In this document: positions 45,201 through 55,985 of the stretch, piece by piece
How positions within the stretch are numbered: position 1 is the stretch's first letter
Layout of the letters: each line of letters starts with the position of its first letter
Assembly: GCA_945910005.1 (NCBI GenBank)
Contig: OX246744.1
Coordinates: 40,126,774 to 40,190,773, forward strand
Direction of reading: 5' to 3'
From: Isoperla grammatica
Taxonomy: Eukaryota > Arthropoda > Insecta > Plecoptera > Perlodidae
DNA length: 64,000 bases
Made by a program: the position numbers and the translations under genes
Notes under the pieces: generated by a model
What the model saw: the letters and a program-made list of their open reading frames with translations, nothing else
Databases searched by the model: none
What the model was told of the DNA's origin: nothing

Positions 45201-48200
45201 TCTGTTGCCAGTGTGCGAGCGTGCTTGCATAGATAAGCTCGCGTTATAATGACGTGGCCTAGTGACTATTGCGAAGACTGTTGATAATCATGGCTTTAGG
45301 AGGGCCTGGGGGGGGGGGGGGGGGGTGAATGAATCTGTTGTCTCTGTTGCCAGTGTATGAGCGTGCTTGCATAGATAAGCTCGCGTTATAATGACGTGGC
45401 CTAGTTACTATTGCGAAGACTGTTGATAATCATGGCTTTAGGAGGGCCTGGAGGGGGGGGGGGGGGGGTGAATGAATCCGTTGTCTCTGTTGCCAGTGTG
45501 CGAGCGTGCTTGCATAGATAAGCTCGCGTTATAATGACGTGGCCTAGTTACTATTGCGAAGACTGTTGATAATCATGGCTTTAGGAGGGCCTGGGGGGGG
45601 GGGGGGGGTGAATGAATCTGTTGTCTCTGTTGCCAGTGTACGAGCGTGCTTGCATAGATAAGCTCGCGTTATAACGACGTGGCCTAGTGACTATTGCAAA
45701 GGCTGTTGATAATCATAGCTTTAGGAGGGCCTGGGGGGGGGGGGGGGGTGAATGAATCCGTTGTCTCTGTTGCCAGTGTACGAGCGTGCTTGCATAGATA
45801 AGCTCGCGTTATAACGACGTGGCCTAGTGACTATTGCGAAGACTGTTGATAATCATAGCTTTAGGAGGGCCTGGGGGGGTTGGGGGGGGTGAATGAATCC
45901 GTTGTCTCTGTTGCCAGTGTACGAGCGTGCTTGCATAGATAAGCTCGCGTTATAACGACGTGGCCTAGTGACTATTGCGGAGACTGTTGATAATCATGGC
46001 TTTAGGAGGGCCTGGGGGGGGGGGTGAATGAATCTGTTGTCTCTGTTGCCAGTGTACGAGCGTGCTTGCATAGATAAGCTCGCGTTATAACGACGTGGCC
46101 TAGTGACTATTGCAAAGGCTGTTGATAATCATAGCTTTAGGAGGGCCTGGGGGGGGGGGGGGGGGGTGAATGAATCCGTTGTCTCTGTTGCCAGTGTACG
46201 AGCGTGCTTGCATAGATGAGCTCGCGTTATAACGACGTGGCCTAGTTACTATTGCGAAGACTGTTGATAATCATGGCTTTAGGAGGGCCTGGGGGGGGGG
46301 GGGGGGGTGAATGAATCCGTTGTCTCTGTTGCCAGTGTGCGAGCGTGCTTGCATAGATAAGCTCGCGTTATAACGACGTGGCCTAGTGACTATTGCGGAG
46401 ACTGTTGATAATCATGGCTTTAGGAGGGCCTGGGGGGGGGGGGGTGAATGAATCTGTTGTCTCTGTTGCCAGTGTACGAGCGTGCTTGCATAGATAAGCT
46501 CGCGTTATAACGACGTGGCCTAGTGACTATTGCAAAGGCTGTTGATAATCATAGCTTTAGGAGGGCCTGGGGGGGGGGGGGGGGGGGGGGTGAATGAATC
46601 CGTTGTCTCTGTTGCCAGTGTACGAGCGTGCTTGCATAGATAAGCTCGCGTTATAACGACGTGGCCTAGTGACTATTGCGAAGACTGTTGATAATCATAG
46701 CTTTAGGAGGGCCTGGGGGGGGGGGGGGGGGGGGTGAATGAATCCGTTGTCTCTGTTGCCAGTGTACGAGCGTGCTTGCATAGATAAGCTCGCGTTATAA
46801 CGACGTGGCCTAGTGACTATTGCGGAGACTGTTGATAATCATGGCTTTAGGAGGGCCTGGGGGGGGGGGGGGGTGAATGAATCTGTTGTCTCTGTTGCCA
46901 GTGTACGAGCGTGCTTGCATAGATAAGCTCGCGTTATAACGACGTGGCCTAGTGACTATTGCAAAGGCTGTTGATAATCATAGCTTTAGGAGGGCCTGGG
47001 GGGGGGGGGGGGGGTGAATGAATCCGTTGTCTCTGTTGCCAGTGTACGAGCGTGCTTGCATAGATAAGCTCGCGTTATAACGACGTGGCCTAGTTACTAT
47101 TGCGAAGACTGTTGATAATCATGGCTTTAGGAGGGCCTGGAGGGGGGGGGGGGGGGGTGAATGAATCCGTTGTCTCTGTTGCCAGTGTGCGAGCGTGCTT
47201 GCATAGATAAGCTCGCGTTATAATGACGTGGCCTAGTTACTATTGCGAAGACTGTTGATAATCATGGCTTTAGGAGGGCCTGGGGGGGGGGGGGGTGAAT
47301 GAATCTGTTGTCTCTGTTGCCAGTGTACGAGCGTGCTTGCATAGATAAGCTCGCGTTATAACGACGTGGCCTAGTGACTATTGCAAAGGCTGTTGATAAT
47401 CATAGCTTTAGGAGGGCCTGGGGGGGGGGGGGGGGTGAATGAATCCGTTGTCTCTGTTGCCAGTGTACGAGCGTGCTTGCATAGATAAGCTCGCGTTATA
47501 ACGACGTGGCCTAGTTACTATTGCGAAGACTGTTGATAATCATAGCTTTAGGAGGGCCTGGGGGGGGGGGGGGGGGTGAATGAATCCGTTGTCTCTGTTG
47601 CCAGTGTACGAGCGTGCTTGCATAGATAAGCTCGCGTTATAACGACGTGGCCTAGTGACTATTGCGGAGACTGTTGATAATCATGGCTTTAGGAGGGCCT
47701 GGGGGGGGGGGGGGGGTGAATGAATCCGTTGTCTCTGTTGCCAGTGTACGAGCGTGCTTGCATAGATAAGCTCGCGTTATAACGACGTGGCCTAGTGACT
47801 ATTGCGAAGACTGTTGATAATCATGGCTTTAGGAGGGCCTGGGGGGGGGGGGGGGGTGAATTAATCTGTTGTCTCTGTTGCCAGTGTACGAGCGTGCTTG
47901 CATAGATAAGCTCGCGTTATAATGACGTGGCCTAGTGACTATTGCGGAGACTGTTGATAATCATGGCTTTAGGTGGGCCTGGGGGGGGGGGGGGTGAATG
48001 AATCCGTTGTCTCTGTTGCCAGTGTACGGGCGTGCTTGCATAGATAAGCTCGCGTTATAACGACGTGGCCTAGTGACTATTGCGGAGACTGTTGATAATC
48101 ATGGCTTTAGGTGGGCCTGGGGGGGGGGGGGGGGTGAATGAATCCGTTGTCTCTGTTGCCAGTGTACGAGCGTGCTTGCATAGATAAGCTCGCGTTATAA

Positions 48201-48521
48201 CGACGTGGCCTAGTGACTATTGCGGAGACTGTTGATAATCATGGCTTTAGGAGGGCCTGGGGGGGGGGGGTGAATGAATCCGTTGTCTCTGTTGCCAGTG
48301 TACGAGCGTGCTTGCATAGATAAGCTCGCGTTATAACGACGTGGCCTAGTGACTATTGCGAAGACTGTTGATAATCATGGCTTTAGGAGGGCCTGGGGGG
48401 GGGGGTGAATGAATCCGTTGTCTCTGTTGCCAGTGTACGAGCGTGCTTGCAAAGATAAGCTTGCGTTATAATGACGTGGCCTAATGACTATTGCGAAGAC
48501 TGTTGATAATCATGGCTTTAG
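33288..48521. repeat. 15.2-kb satellite array, about 108 monomers of about 140 bp with G-runs
   Basis: Each monomer starts GAATGAATCCGTTGTC and contains GCCAGTGT, GCGTGCTTGCATAGATAAGC, GACGTGGCCTAGT and GACTGTTGATAATCATGGC. It ends AGGGCCTGG followed by a run of about 6-22 G, always on the plus strand. The body is about 130 bp and very homogeneous; length varies with the G-run. Higher-order structure is evident: a rare monomer (GCTAGATGAGCTCGCG) at 34130 and 40303, CTAAGTTGCC at 34554 and 40721, and TATGAGCG at 38329, 43379 and 45356. The last monomer lacks the G-run. No coding potential is visible. Confidence 0.98.
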
Positions 48522-48778
48522 TATTTAGAATGAGCGTTTGAAACCGTTTAAATAAGCACAACTAGGCCATTTGTGGACCCAATTTGACGAATATTGGACA
48601 GGCAGAGACCGCGTAAAGAAGGGAAGAAGCCAAGGGCGAAACAACAATGTTTAAGAGCACAATTACTAGGCCGCATGTGAACCGACTTCGACGAATTTTG
48701 GACCAGCACACAACATCAGAAAGTGACCGGCGCGGTCTTGTGTATGTATATTGTTGTTTTTTATGTTTTCGCGGACGT

Positions 48779-48926
48779 ATGTTATGGATTTGTTGTCTTC
48801 CGGGATATTCTACTGTTGCGGACCGAAGTCTGTCACCAATGCAATGAGCAATGGGTGACAGACTTTGGTCTGCATCAGTATACACACACAGGCGACGGAA
48901 TATCCCGGAACACAACAAACCCATAT
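48779..48926. repeat. Imperfect inverted repeat, about 148 bp
   Basis: GGATTTGTTGTCTTCCGGGAT..GACCGAAGTCTGTCACC (left) is mirrored by GGTGACAGACTTTGGTC..ATCCCGGAACACAACAAACCC (right). The centre is near 48847, and the right arm has an extra CA-rich stretch. It is probably a MITE or hairpin element; the ORFs on both strands here arise from the symmetry. Confidence 0.8.
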
Positions 48927-49194
48927 GTATATATAGAGTACGAAAACATTAATACTAACAAAATCTAAAAAAATCAAGTATATACATTTATATTCAAAGT
49001 AGTTTTTTACTGTAAAATACCACATTACGTTGCGTTGTGTGCAGGTTTTTCTAGGTATTTATTTTATATGGTGCCATGTGTCTATTCTTTTTATTGCTTT
49101 TAATTGTGCCGTCCGTGAAAATGAAAGGTGTAGTTTTTTTGATACGATGAGAATTTTAAATTCATATTTGTTGTTTATACATCAGGGCCCAGAT

Positions 49195-49427
49195 TCACAA
49201 AGGTGCCTAAGTGCTAAGACGCCCTAGTTTAGGCAAATCTTAGTGATATAAATCACCAATATGTCATTCTGCAATGTTATAAAGATAAAATATAGTAAAA
49301 TATGAACAATTTAACTAATAATATTTGATTTGTGAATGTGTATTAATACCTAGACATGATTTATCTTGATTTATCTAGCTAGGATTTAGGACAACTTAGA
49401 GTTACGCATCTTTGTGAATCCAGGCCC
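49195..49427. mobile_element. MITE, 233 bp, TIR GGGCCYRGATTCACAAAG
   Basis: GGGCCCAGATTCACAAAGG at the left is mirrored by CATCTTTGTGAATCCAGGCCC at the right, with further inner complementarity (CCTAAGT / ACTTAGAG). No clear target duplication was seen. Confidence 0.82.
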
Positions 49428-50014
49428 ACAGAAATTAATATGATACACAAATATGGACCACAGAAATTTACGCCAATATAAAATACATCTGTATACAATA
49501 TTGTAGTTAATATTGGCTAGCATTTCACTCGGTCTCCCGCGACCCGGTATCAAACCCATGGCGACCCGGTTGGGAAACGCTGCTTCACTGCGCTTTCTTA
49601 TTAATGGTTTTTTATTCCAGTCAATATTTTCGTTTTGCAGATGTATAAATTAGATATGAAAGAGGTTTAGCAACACAAGATACAAAAAGTAATAATAAAC
49701 AAAATGTAATAATGATCATCTGAAAAATGGAAATATTGATTGGAACAAAGAAACATTCTTAAGACACTTTTCTATACAGGATGACATATTTTGATTTAAA
49801 TTTAGGACAGTTTGAACACACTTTAAGCAATTTAAGAGACCAAAATCGGGAGTTCCGCAAGCTAGGTGAACGTACAGCCTTAAACATACAAGACCACAAT
49901 ACTAATGAAAAACATTGTTTTGTAATTCTTTTTATCAAACATTCATCCAGTCTGTTGGTTTATCCTCCACTCTAACTTGTCCCCTTCTGTGTCCAACATC
50001 TCGTTTGGTTGCAG

Positions 50015-51881
50015 GATGGCTGAGAACGATGATGCTCAGTTCGTTATAACCAAGCCTGGTGTCCTGGTGTTGGGTGGAGGCCTGCCTGCTGGATCCAGCA
50101 TTGTGTCGTTCTCCCAAGATGAGACCGTCGTTCAGGTGTCATGCGGTCTTAACCACTCTGCAGTTGTCAGCGAGTCTGGCCGCGTCTACACCTTCTGTGT
50201 AACACAAGACACAGGACGGATGAAGAAAGCAGGCTCGGTCGCTGAGCCGAGGCTTGTTGACACTCTCAGCACTGTTTGTATAACCCAAGCTGCTTGTGGA
50301 GAGAGACACACCATGTTCCTCACTGACAAGGGTGAGGTGTATTCGTGTGGGTGGAATGACGAGGGTCAGCTTGGCCTCGGTCACACCCGTGACACCCGCA
50401 CACCCGTCCTGGTTGCCGGTCTGCCGCCCATCAAGAAGGTTGCTGCTGGGTCTTACCACATGGCGGTTCTTGCAACAGGCGGGGAGGTCTGGGTGTGTGG
50501 AGGCAACGACGAGGGCCGACTAGGCCTCGGTCATACAAACCAGCTAACCTCATTCACTCGCGTGCCCAACCTCCCCGAGGCCATCGTTGACATATCGTGT
50601 GGCGCATACCATACAGCTCTTGTCTCGACCTCTGGGATCCTCTTCATGGCTGGGTGGAATTTCATTGGTCAACTTGGGCTTGGTGCAGTGGATAGCGTGT
50701 CCAGCTTCACACAAGTATCGGTGCCGTCAACAGCCGTGTCTGCCGTGACCTGCGGTGTTTGTCACACTGTGGCTCTCGGAGTCGATGGGACGACCTGGGC
50801 TTGGGGTCGTAATGTTGAAGGTCAGTTAGGTACTGGTGACACAACCACCAGATCAGCCCCCACTAGAATGATTGGCCTCGAGGACCAGACGGTCTCCTAG
50901 GTTATTGCTGGATGTTACCACACTGCGGTGTTGACACGGGCAGGGGACGTGTTTGTGTGTGGCCGAGGAACAAGTAGTGAACTGGGTCAGGGGAAGAATA
51001 ACCTCTCGGTGGCGACTCTGTTGCCAAAGTCACCGGGGCTGGTGGTTCAACAGGTGGCATTTACTGACACATATTCACTACTCTTAGTCACGTCACTTGT
51101 CGCACCTACAGCGCAGCACGGGACAGGAATTGATGGGAAGGTGGGGGAAGACATAACGGATTGGGAGCAGATCATAATGCAAACCCTGGATTGCCCTGTT
51201 TGCTTCAAGGTAATGTACGCACCGATACATCAGTGCACTGAGGGGCACAGCTTATGTAACACTTGCTGGTCTGACGACAGGACCACAGTTTGCCCGCTGT
51301 GTCGCGGACAGTTCTCTGCTGGGAGGAATCGTCTTGCGGAGGGGCTAAGTGCCGACATCCGGCTACCGTGCACGGAATGCCTGCTGCGCATGCCCGCGTG
51401 CGAGCTGGGGGGACACGGCGCGGTCTGTCCCCGCCGTGAATACGACTGTCCCCTGGCGTGCGGCGGTTGGAGGGGCCGGCCTGAAGCGATGCTGGGCCAC
51501 GCCCTCTCGGCCCACGCGGACCGGACGTGGCCCGACCTGCCACGCACGTTTGTGCAGCGGCGCGGACTCTTGCTCACGGACGTGCTCGCGGCGCACGGCA
51601 GAGTGTTCACGCTACATCGCGGGTACGACGGGGAGGAGCGCACGTTCCGGGCGGCCGTCAGGTTCGTGGGTGCGCCCGAGGACAGGCACGCGTTCAGGTT
51701 CAAACTAACGCTTCTCACCAAAGACATGCACAATACTTACCACAGGAAGGTTTGTTCCGACATCGAGAGCATTGAAGACATGTTCAGTTCATCCAACTGT
51801 GTGAGCTTGGAGGGGAAAGGTCTTGACGCGTTTCTCCAAAACGGCGATCTGACGTGTCGGGCGGCCATCTTGCAAGTGTGA
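50015..51881 (+). CDS. RCC1-SINA fusion protein, single coding exon with in-frame TAG
   Basis: The acceptor TCTCGTTTGGTTGCAG precedes 50015 and ATG is at 50016; the frame runs 621 codons to TGA at 51879-51881. Residues about 20-370 are RCC1 repeats (GLGHTRDTRTP, AAGSYHMAVL, CGGNDEGRLGLGHT, CGAYHTALVS), a seven-bladed-propeller type fold. From about 390 comes a SIAH-type RING (CPVCFKVMYAPIHQC, GHSLCNTC, CPLCRG), then a SIAH zinc finger (CTECLLRMPACELGGHGAVC) and a SINA/TRAF-like C-terminus ending FLQNGDLTCRAAILQV. SIAH-type RINGs are E3 ubiquitin ligases; RCC1 propellers often bind chromatin or GTPases. Codon 295 (50898-50900) is TAG inside a propeller blade, with homology continuing in the same frame, as a CAG-to-TAG change would give. 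It may be a young pseudogene, a null allele or a sequence error. The GC-rich intron-less exon could also be a retrocopy. Confidence 0.85.
50898..50900 (+). other. In-frame TAG interrupting the RCC1-SINA frame
   Basis: The context is GTC TCC TAG GTT ATT GCT GGA. Upstream and downstream residues (DQTVS, then VIAGCYHTAVL) together form one RCC1 repeat in the same frame. No intron boundary or frameshift explains the stop. Confidence 0.9.
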
Positions 51882-53225
51882 TCCGGGCGGTTGGGTTTCA
51901 ACATGTAAACCGTTACACCACGTTGCACTCGACCAGTGCAGAGAAAATTACTAAACCCAGCTATGTATATTTGTCCCAACACTACCTTACACATGCTTTC
52001 GTCATAGGCAACAGGTTCGTAGCCAATCAGCGATCGGTATTTGCACGCTTGTGTCTCGGGTGCTGGTTGGCTATGAGTGCCTCGTCTGTGACAAAAGCAT
52101 ATGTAAGGTTTTCTTGGGCCAAGTATACAAGTAAGTGTTCAGTTACGTTCTTGGCTCTGTTTTCTGTGCCAAGGTGGGTTTTCATCAGTTAGGCAGCCTG
52201 ACAAGCTGCCCACTAATTGCCTTGTTGAACATTGCTCGCATTGAACAACTATTTACTTCTTTCAAGTTATCACCCCAATTGTTTTTATATGTTGGTATAA
52301 TCATTCATCTAGATGAAATGTAAACTGGAGTCTGTGTTATCAAGGTGTGCGTGCATGTATTGCACAGTTGCATTGTTCTTATTGTGTTCTCATTAAGTAT
52401 GTGAAATGTAAACTGGAGTCTGTGTTGTCAAGGTGTGCGTGCATGTATTGCACAGTCGCATTGTTCTTATTGTGTCCTCATAAAGTATGTGAAATGTTAA
52501 TATAGGTTATTTACCATATTTCTTCATCTTGACAACAGAAATTGAATGCATTTAATTGAAATCGTTCTGCTAGATTCAACGTATTTTTGAGACCATTGAC
52601 CAAGATTACACGTATTGCGTTATTCTCTTTGTATTTGCGTTAGCCTAAGTGATGTGTTGACTTTTCATTGTGTATGGTAATTTCTATGGTAATTTCTTTA
52701 CTTATCAAGTTATATTTTAAGCTTTCAATGCTTTTTTAAAAACATATGTTATTATCTTTTAACTTGTTTTACGAAGTGTGTTTGCATTGTGTTGTTATTA
52801 ATTTCTATGTAGATTGTAGATTTTACTACTTAGCTAACTGAGCTGGGCCCTATATTGAATGTTTTCAATGCTTGTTGATTTATATTTTATATTAATAATT
52901 TTGATACCTTAAATGTAACCTTCAAATAATGTTGTAAGCAAGTAAAGTGTACATGACACGAATGACATTGTTGCATTCTCCTTCACACCACCTGTTTCAT
53001 CAAGAATCCCGTTCTTGCCATCCCGTTAACATGCTCTTGGGTTGTTCTCTTTAAAGGGTAATTAATTGTAGCCCTGCCTGGCCTAGGCTGGCCTGTCTGG
53101 AAGAATTGTGATGTACATGTTTTTATGTCCTTTTTGATGAAAGAATGAATGTCCGTGTCCGGCTCAGATGCATCCACCCCAAAAAACAGTGGCATGTGTT
53201 GCTTTCTCATTTGCCTAAATAAAAT
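51882..53225 (+). other. Probable 3' UTR of the RCC1-SINA gene
   Basis: Non-coding AT-rich sequence after the stop. 52315-52402 and 52403-52490 are 88-bp direct repeats. AATAAA at 53218-53223 is a candidate polyadenylation signal. Parts of 52560-53070 match the region after the BEN gene (24000-24490). A short segment near 52190 (AGGCAGCCTGACAAGCTGCC) recalls the foldback arms. Confidence 0.55.
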
Positions 53226-53319
53226 TATTCATTTGATAGTAAAAAGGTTAACTGAAGTACGAGGTGAACTTCTAATGTACTAAGGTGAGTACTAAGTGAA
53301 GTGGGCAAGTGGACCCTCG

Positions 53320-53480
53320 GCCAGCTTCTGGTTTAGGGCCTCCCTACAGTGGAGACCACTCGGACAACGAAGCAGTCGATCCGACCGACGAGCGCGCGTC
53401 GAGCTTATATTTACCTGGTTTGTAAACCCCTCGTTAGGGGGGTAGTCGGGCCGACTCCTTAGCGCTACATTCCATTCACT
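53320..53480 (-). repeat. Fragment of a dispersed SINE-like repeat
   Basis: The minus strand contains CTGCTTCGTTGTCCGAGTGG followed by TCTCCACTGTAGGGAGGCCC. The first part matches 56847-56873 on the plus strand. The phrase TGTCCGAGTGGTCT recalls a tRNA D-arm, which would suit a tRNA-derived SINE, but no full tRNA fold or B-box is seen. Confidence 0.45.
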
Positions 53481-53899
53481 CATTTCCTAGAATTTCATAA
53501 TTGGCTACAAAAACAACTGTAAAAGCTAAATTCCAAATATAAATTAATTATTAATGTTTTATTTGAATTAACATTTCGGAAACTTATTTCTTAATATAGA
53601 TCAGAACAGCACGAGTTTGAAACTTTTTTATTTTTTCTTGTAGCGTTATTATTAGATGAATGCGAATCAAACGATTCGTATACTGCATAGTGCATTTATG
53701 AATTACATTATATGTTTCTTCAAAATCCTACTACAAAGACGATTAAAAGATGGCAATATGCATAAATGTATTTAGAAAACGATTGTGATAATTGAAAATA
53801 ACGTACACCCATAAGCAAAAATAATAAAACTAGCACGGGGTATTTAACAGAATACAACAGTCCGCTCTCTGATTTAACGATCTTCTAGCTTTGATTATT
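53481..53899. other. AT-rich interval, nothing recognised
   Basis: No ORF, exon pattern, repeat or hairpin of note was seen. Confidence 0.6.
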
Positions 53900-54730
53900 G
53901 ACATGAATGCGATAGTCCTTTGCATAACGAGAATGACAGTATAAAATTTGGGTCAAAGGATGACATATATCAAATGAAAGCTTGAGACAATTACTTTTCA
54001 AAAAACTATGATATACCTCTGGCAAATCCAGCTTTCTATGTCAAAACTAGGGTCAAAGGTCAAATTTGTAATTTTTTAAATAATTTTTAATTAAATAATG
54101 AAAAATGTTTGCAAGTTAAATCATACACTTTTAGTAAGGTAAATGTATTATGTTTCTTTAAAAAAAATTAAATTACCCATTTAGCCGTTTTTGACCTTAA
54201 TTGAGGTCAATTTCCTCAAAATGGGTAATTTTTTAAATTTTCTTCGATTTATTGGCCAATATTCATTATATCAACGTACTTACTCATAAATACGTTAAAA
54301 TGAATAGTTCTTATTGTTATCACATTGTTTTCACGGTATCCATTCAAAATGGCGGTCAAAGGTCAATAGGTAAGTATCGTCAAACTAGGTCTAGTAACTA
54401 AAATATTACTTGTGGGTACTCTACGCAGAATTTTAACTGCAATTTCAATAACGAATAACAATATGATGTTTTAATCGTAAGAGAATGTAATTATTGTAAA
54501 ACTTATAAACTACTTAAGATTGTTACTGAATTTCTAATTAATGTCCTCAGACATCAGGGTATTCTTGAATGGGTGTGCAACTGCAACAAAATACATTTTT
54601 AGAAAAGAGCATGACCATGCTGAGATACGTGATATGATAGTATGATATAATATCTGTCCTAGCAGTCACTGTCTAGTCGTCAAATTAATCAAAATTGAAG
54701 TCAAAATCACTCAAAATTGAAGTCGTCAGA

Positions 54731-55300
54731 TTAATCACCTTCTGATTCACTGAAATTCTCATGCTGGGTACCGATATTTGTACAGTCCTTCAGCTTACAC
54801 GCGTGGGTACACTTCAGCTGATTGGCCAAACACCCAAAGGTAGGCATCTTGCAAACACGGCAACAGTTATAGGCTAGGAGATCCATAACGGTCAAAGGTA
54901 CTGGAGTTCCATTCATCCACTCGTTGCTCAGATCTCCTTCTGCCGTGGTTTTCCATCCATAGCCACACAGATCAGGAACATCAGGGTTGGCTTCCAAGCA
55001 ATTCGTATCAATAGATCGTGTTTGGTTGATAACTCACAGTCGCAGGATATGAAGCAGTAAGCAATCGTTACAAGGTGGTAGCTGATTAGACTTCATATCA
55101 TCACACTTACTTCTAAAAAGCTCGTAGCGCAGCAGGTTGACGCAAGACAGAGTCGTGGTCAAAGAGCAGAGTTTACAGACAAACTCTTCGAATTTTTTTG
55201 ATGACATCGATAGAATTTCTCCAGTCCTGACCCATCTTGCTTAACTTTACACAGAAATGCAGGTTTTTTCTCATGATATTCAAAGTTCTCTTTTTCCCTT
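54731..55300 (-). pseudogene. Cys-rich uncharacterised protein, C-terminal part (left arm)
   Basis: Minus-strand frame fragments read LSKMGQDWRNSIDVI, EEFVCKLCS, VNLLRYELFRSKCDD and QLPPCNDCLLLH. After an in-frame TGA come NPDVPDLCGYGWK, LSNEWMNGTPVPLTVMDLLA and a Cys-rich end (NCCRVCK, CTHACKLKDCTNI, acidic tail). This resembles an uncharacterised family widespread in invertebrates whose members end in a CxC-type Cys cluster ('QLPP..D.L..H', 'P..P.GyGW', 'C.c......C...dC.N'). That family link is from memory and unnamed. At least one stop and one frameshift are present. Confidence 0.65.
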
Positions 55301-55489
55301 TACCACTGAATGAGCTCACTCAGGTTGGAACTCATAGTCGTCCCCTACACCTATAGATGCGCCCGTTGTTAACAAGGTAACAGTTTCATACATGTCATTT
55401 CCCATATAGAAAACATATCCATAGCAACATTGGGTGCCTCTAAGTGAAGTGGCCGACTATGAATTCCAACCTTTGTCACAACCAGTGCA

Positions 55490-55985
55490 TGGAGGTCAGG
55501 GAGGGTATTACATACTTCGAATCCCAACGAACTCGCTAGTTTTTACACATCTTCGAAGTGTGTTTGATTTTTGGTAGTCAAGCGTCAACCAGCTGCCCTA
55601 CGAGCTTTTTAAAAGTAAATGTGATGATATTAAGTCTAATCAGCTACCACCTTGAAACAATTGTCTACTGCTTCAAATCCTGCGGCTGCGAGCTAACCAC
55701 CAAACAGCGGTCTGGATACGTTGTTTGGACGCCAACCCTGATGTTCCTGATCCGCGTGGCTATGGATGAGAAACCACGGCAGAAGGAGATCTGAGCAACG
55801 AGTGGATGATTGGAACTCCAGTACCTTTGACCGTTATGAATCTTCTAGCCTGTAACTGTTGCCGTGTTTGCAAGATGCCGACATGTGAGTGTTTGGCCAA
55901 TCAATAAAAGTGTACCCACGCTTGTAAGCTGAAGGATTGTACAAATACCAGTGCCAGCATAAGAATTCCAGTGAGTCAGAAGGTG
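55490..55985 (+). pseudogene. Cys-rich uncharacterised protein (right arm, inverted copy)
   Basis: The same coding remnant as 54731-55300 in inverse orientation: CTACGAGCTTTTTAAAAGTA, CTAATCAGCTACCACCTTG, then ACGGCAGAAGGAGATCTGAG and GTTGCCGTGTTTGCAAGATG. It carries its own frameshifts, and some Cys codons of the tail differ from the left arm. The frame starting MCLIFGSQAST (55558-55794) covers part of it in a shifted frame. Inactive. Confidence 0.7.

Larger units (their letters stand above)
48522..50014. other. Interval between satellite and RCC1-SINA gene
   Basis: AT-rich, with the inverted repeat and MITE listed separately. A 5' UTR exon of the downstream gene should lie here or further left, since its coding exon begins at a splice acceptor. 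No core promoter can be assigned. 49543-49583 (ACCCGGTTGGGAAACGCTG) resembles one end of a hAT element, without a partner. Confidence 0.55.

Noticed and set aside
33288..48521. Possible rDNA or tRNA gene array
   Set aside because: The monomers match no rRNA or tRNA feature that I can recognise, lacking any A/B-box pair or conserved rRNA core. They have G-runs and no open frames.
48562..48968. Opposed ORFs near 48.6-48.9 kb
   Set aside because: They overlap an imperfect inverted repeat and have no domain pattern.
49543..49583. hAT element end (GGTTGGGAAACGCTG)
   Set aside because: No partner terminus or target duplication was found, so it is not called as an element.
51205..51775. ORFs in other frames over the SINA part
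   Set aside because: GC-rich coding sequence keeps alternative frames open. Only the frame from 50016 shows RING and zinc-finger patterns.
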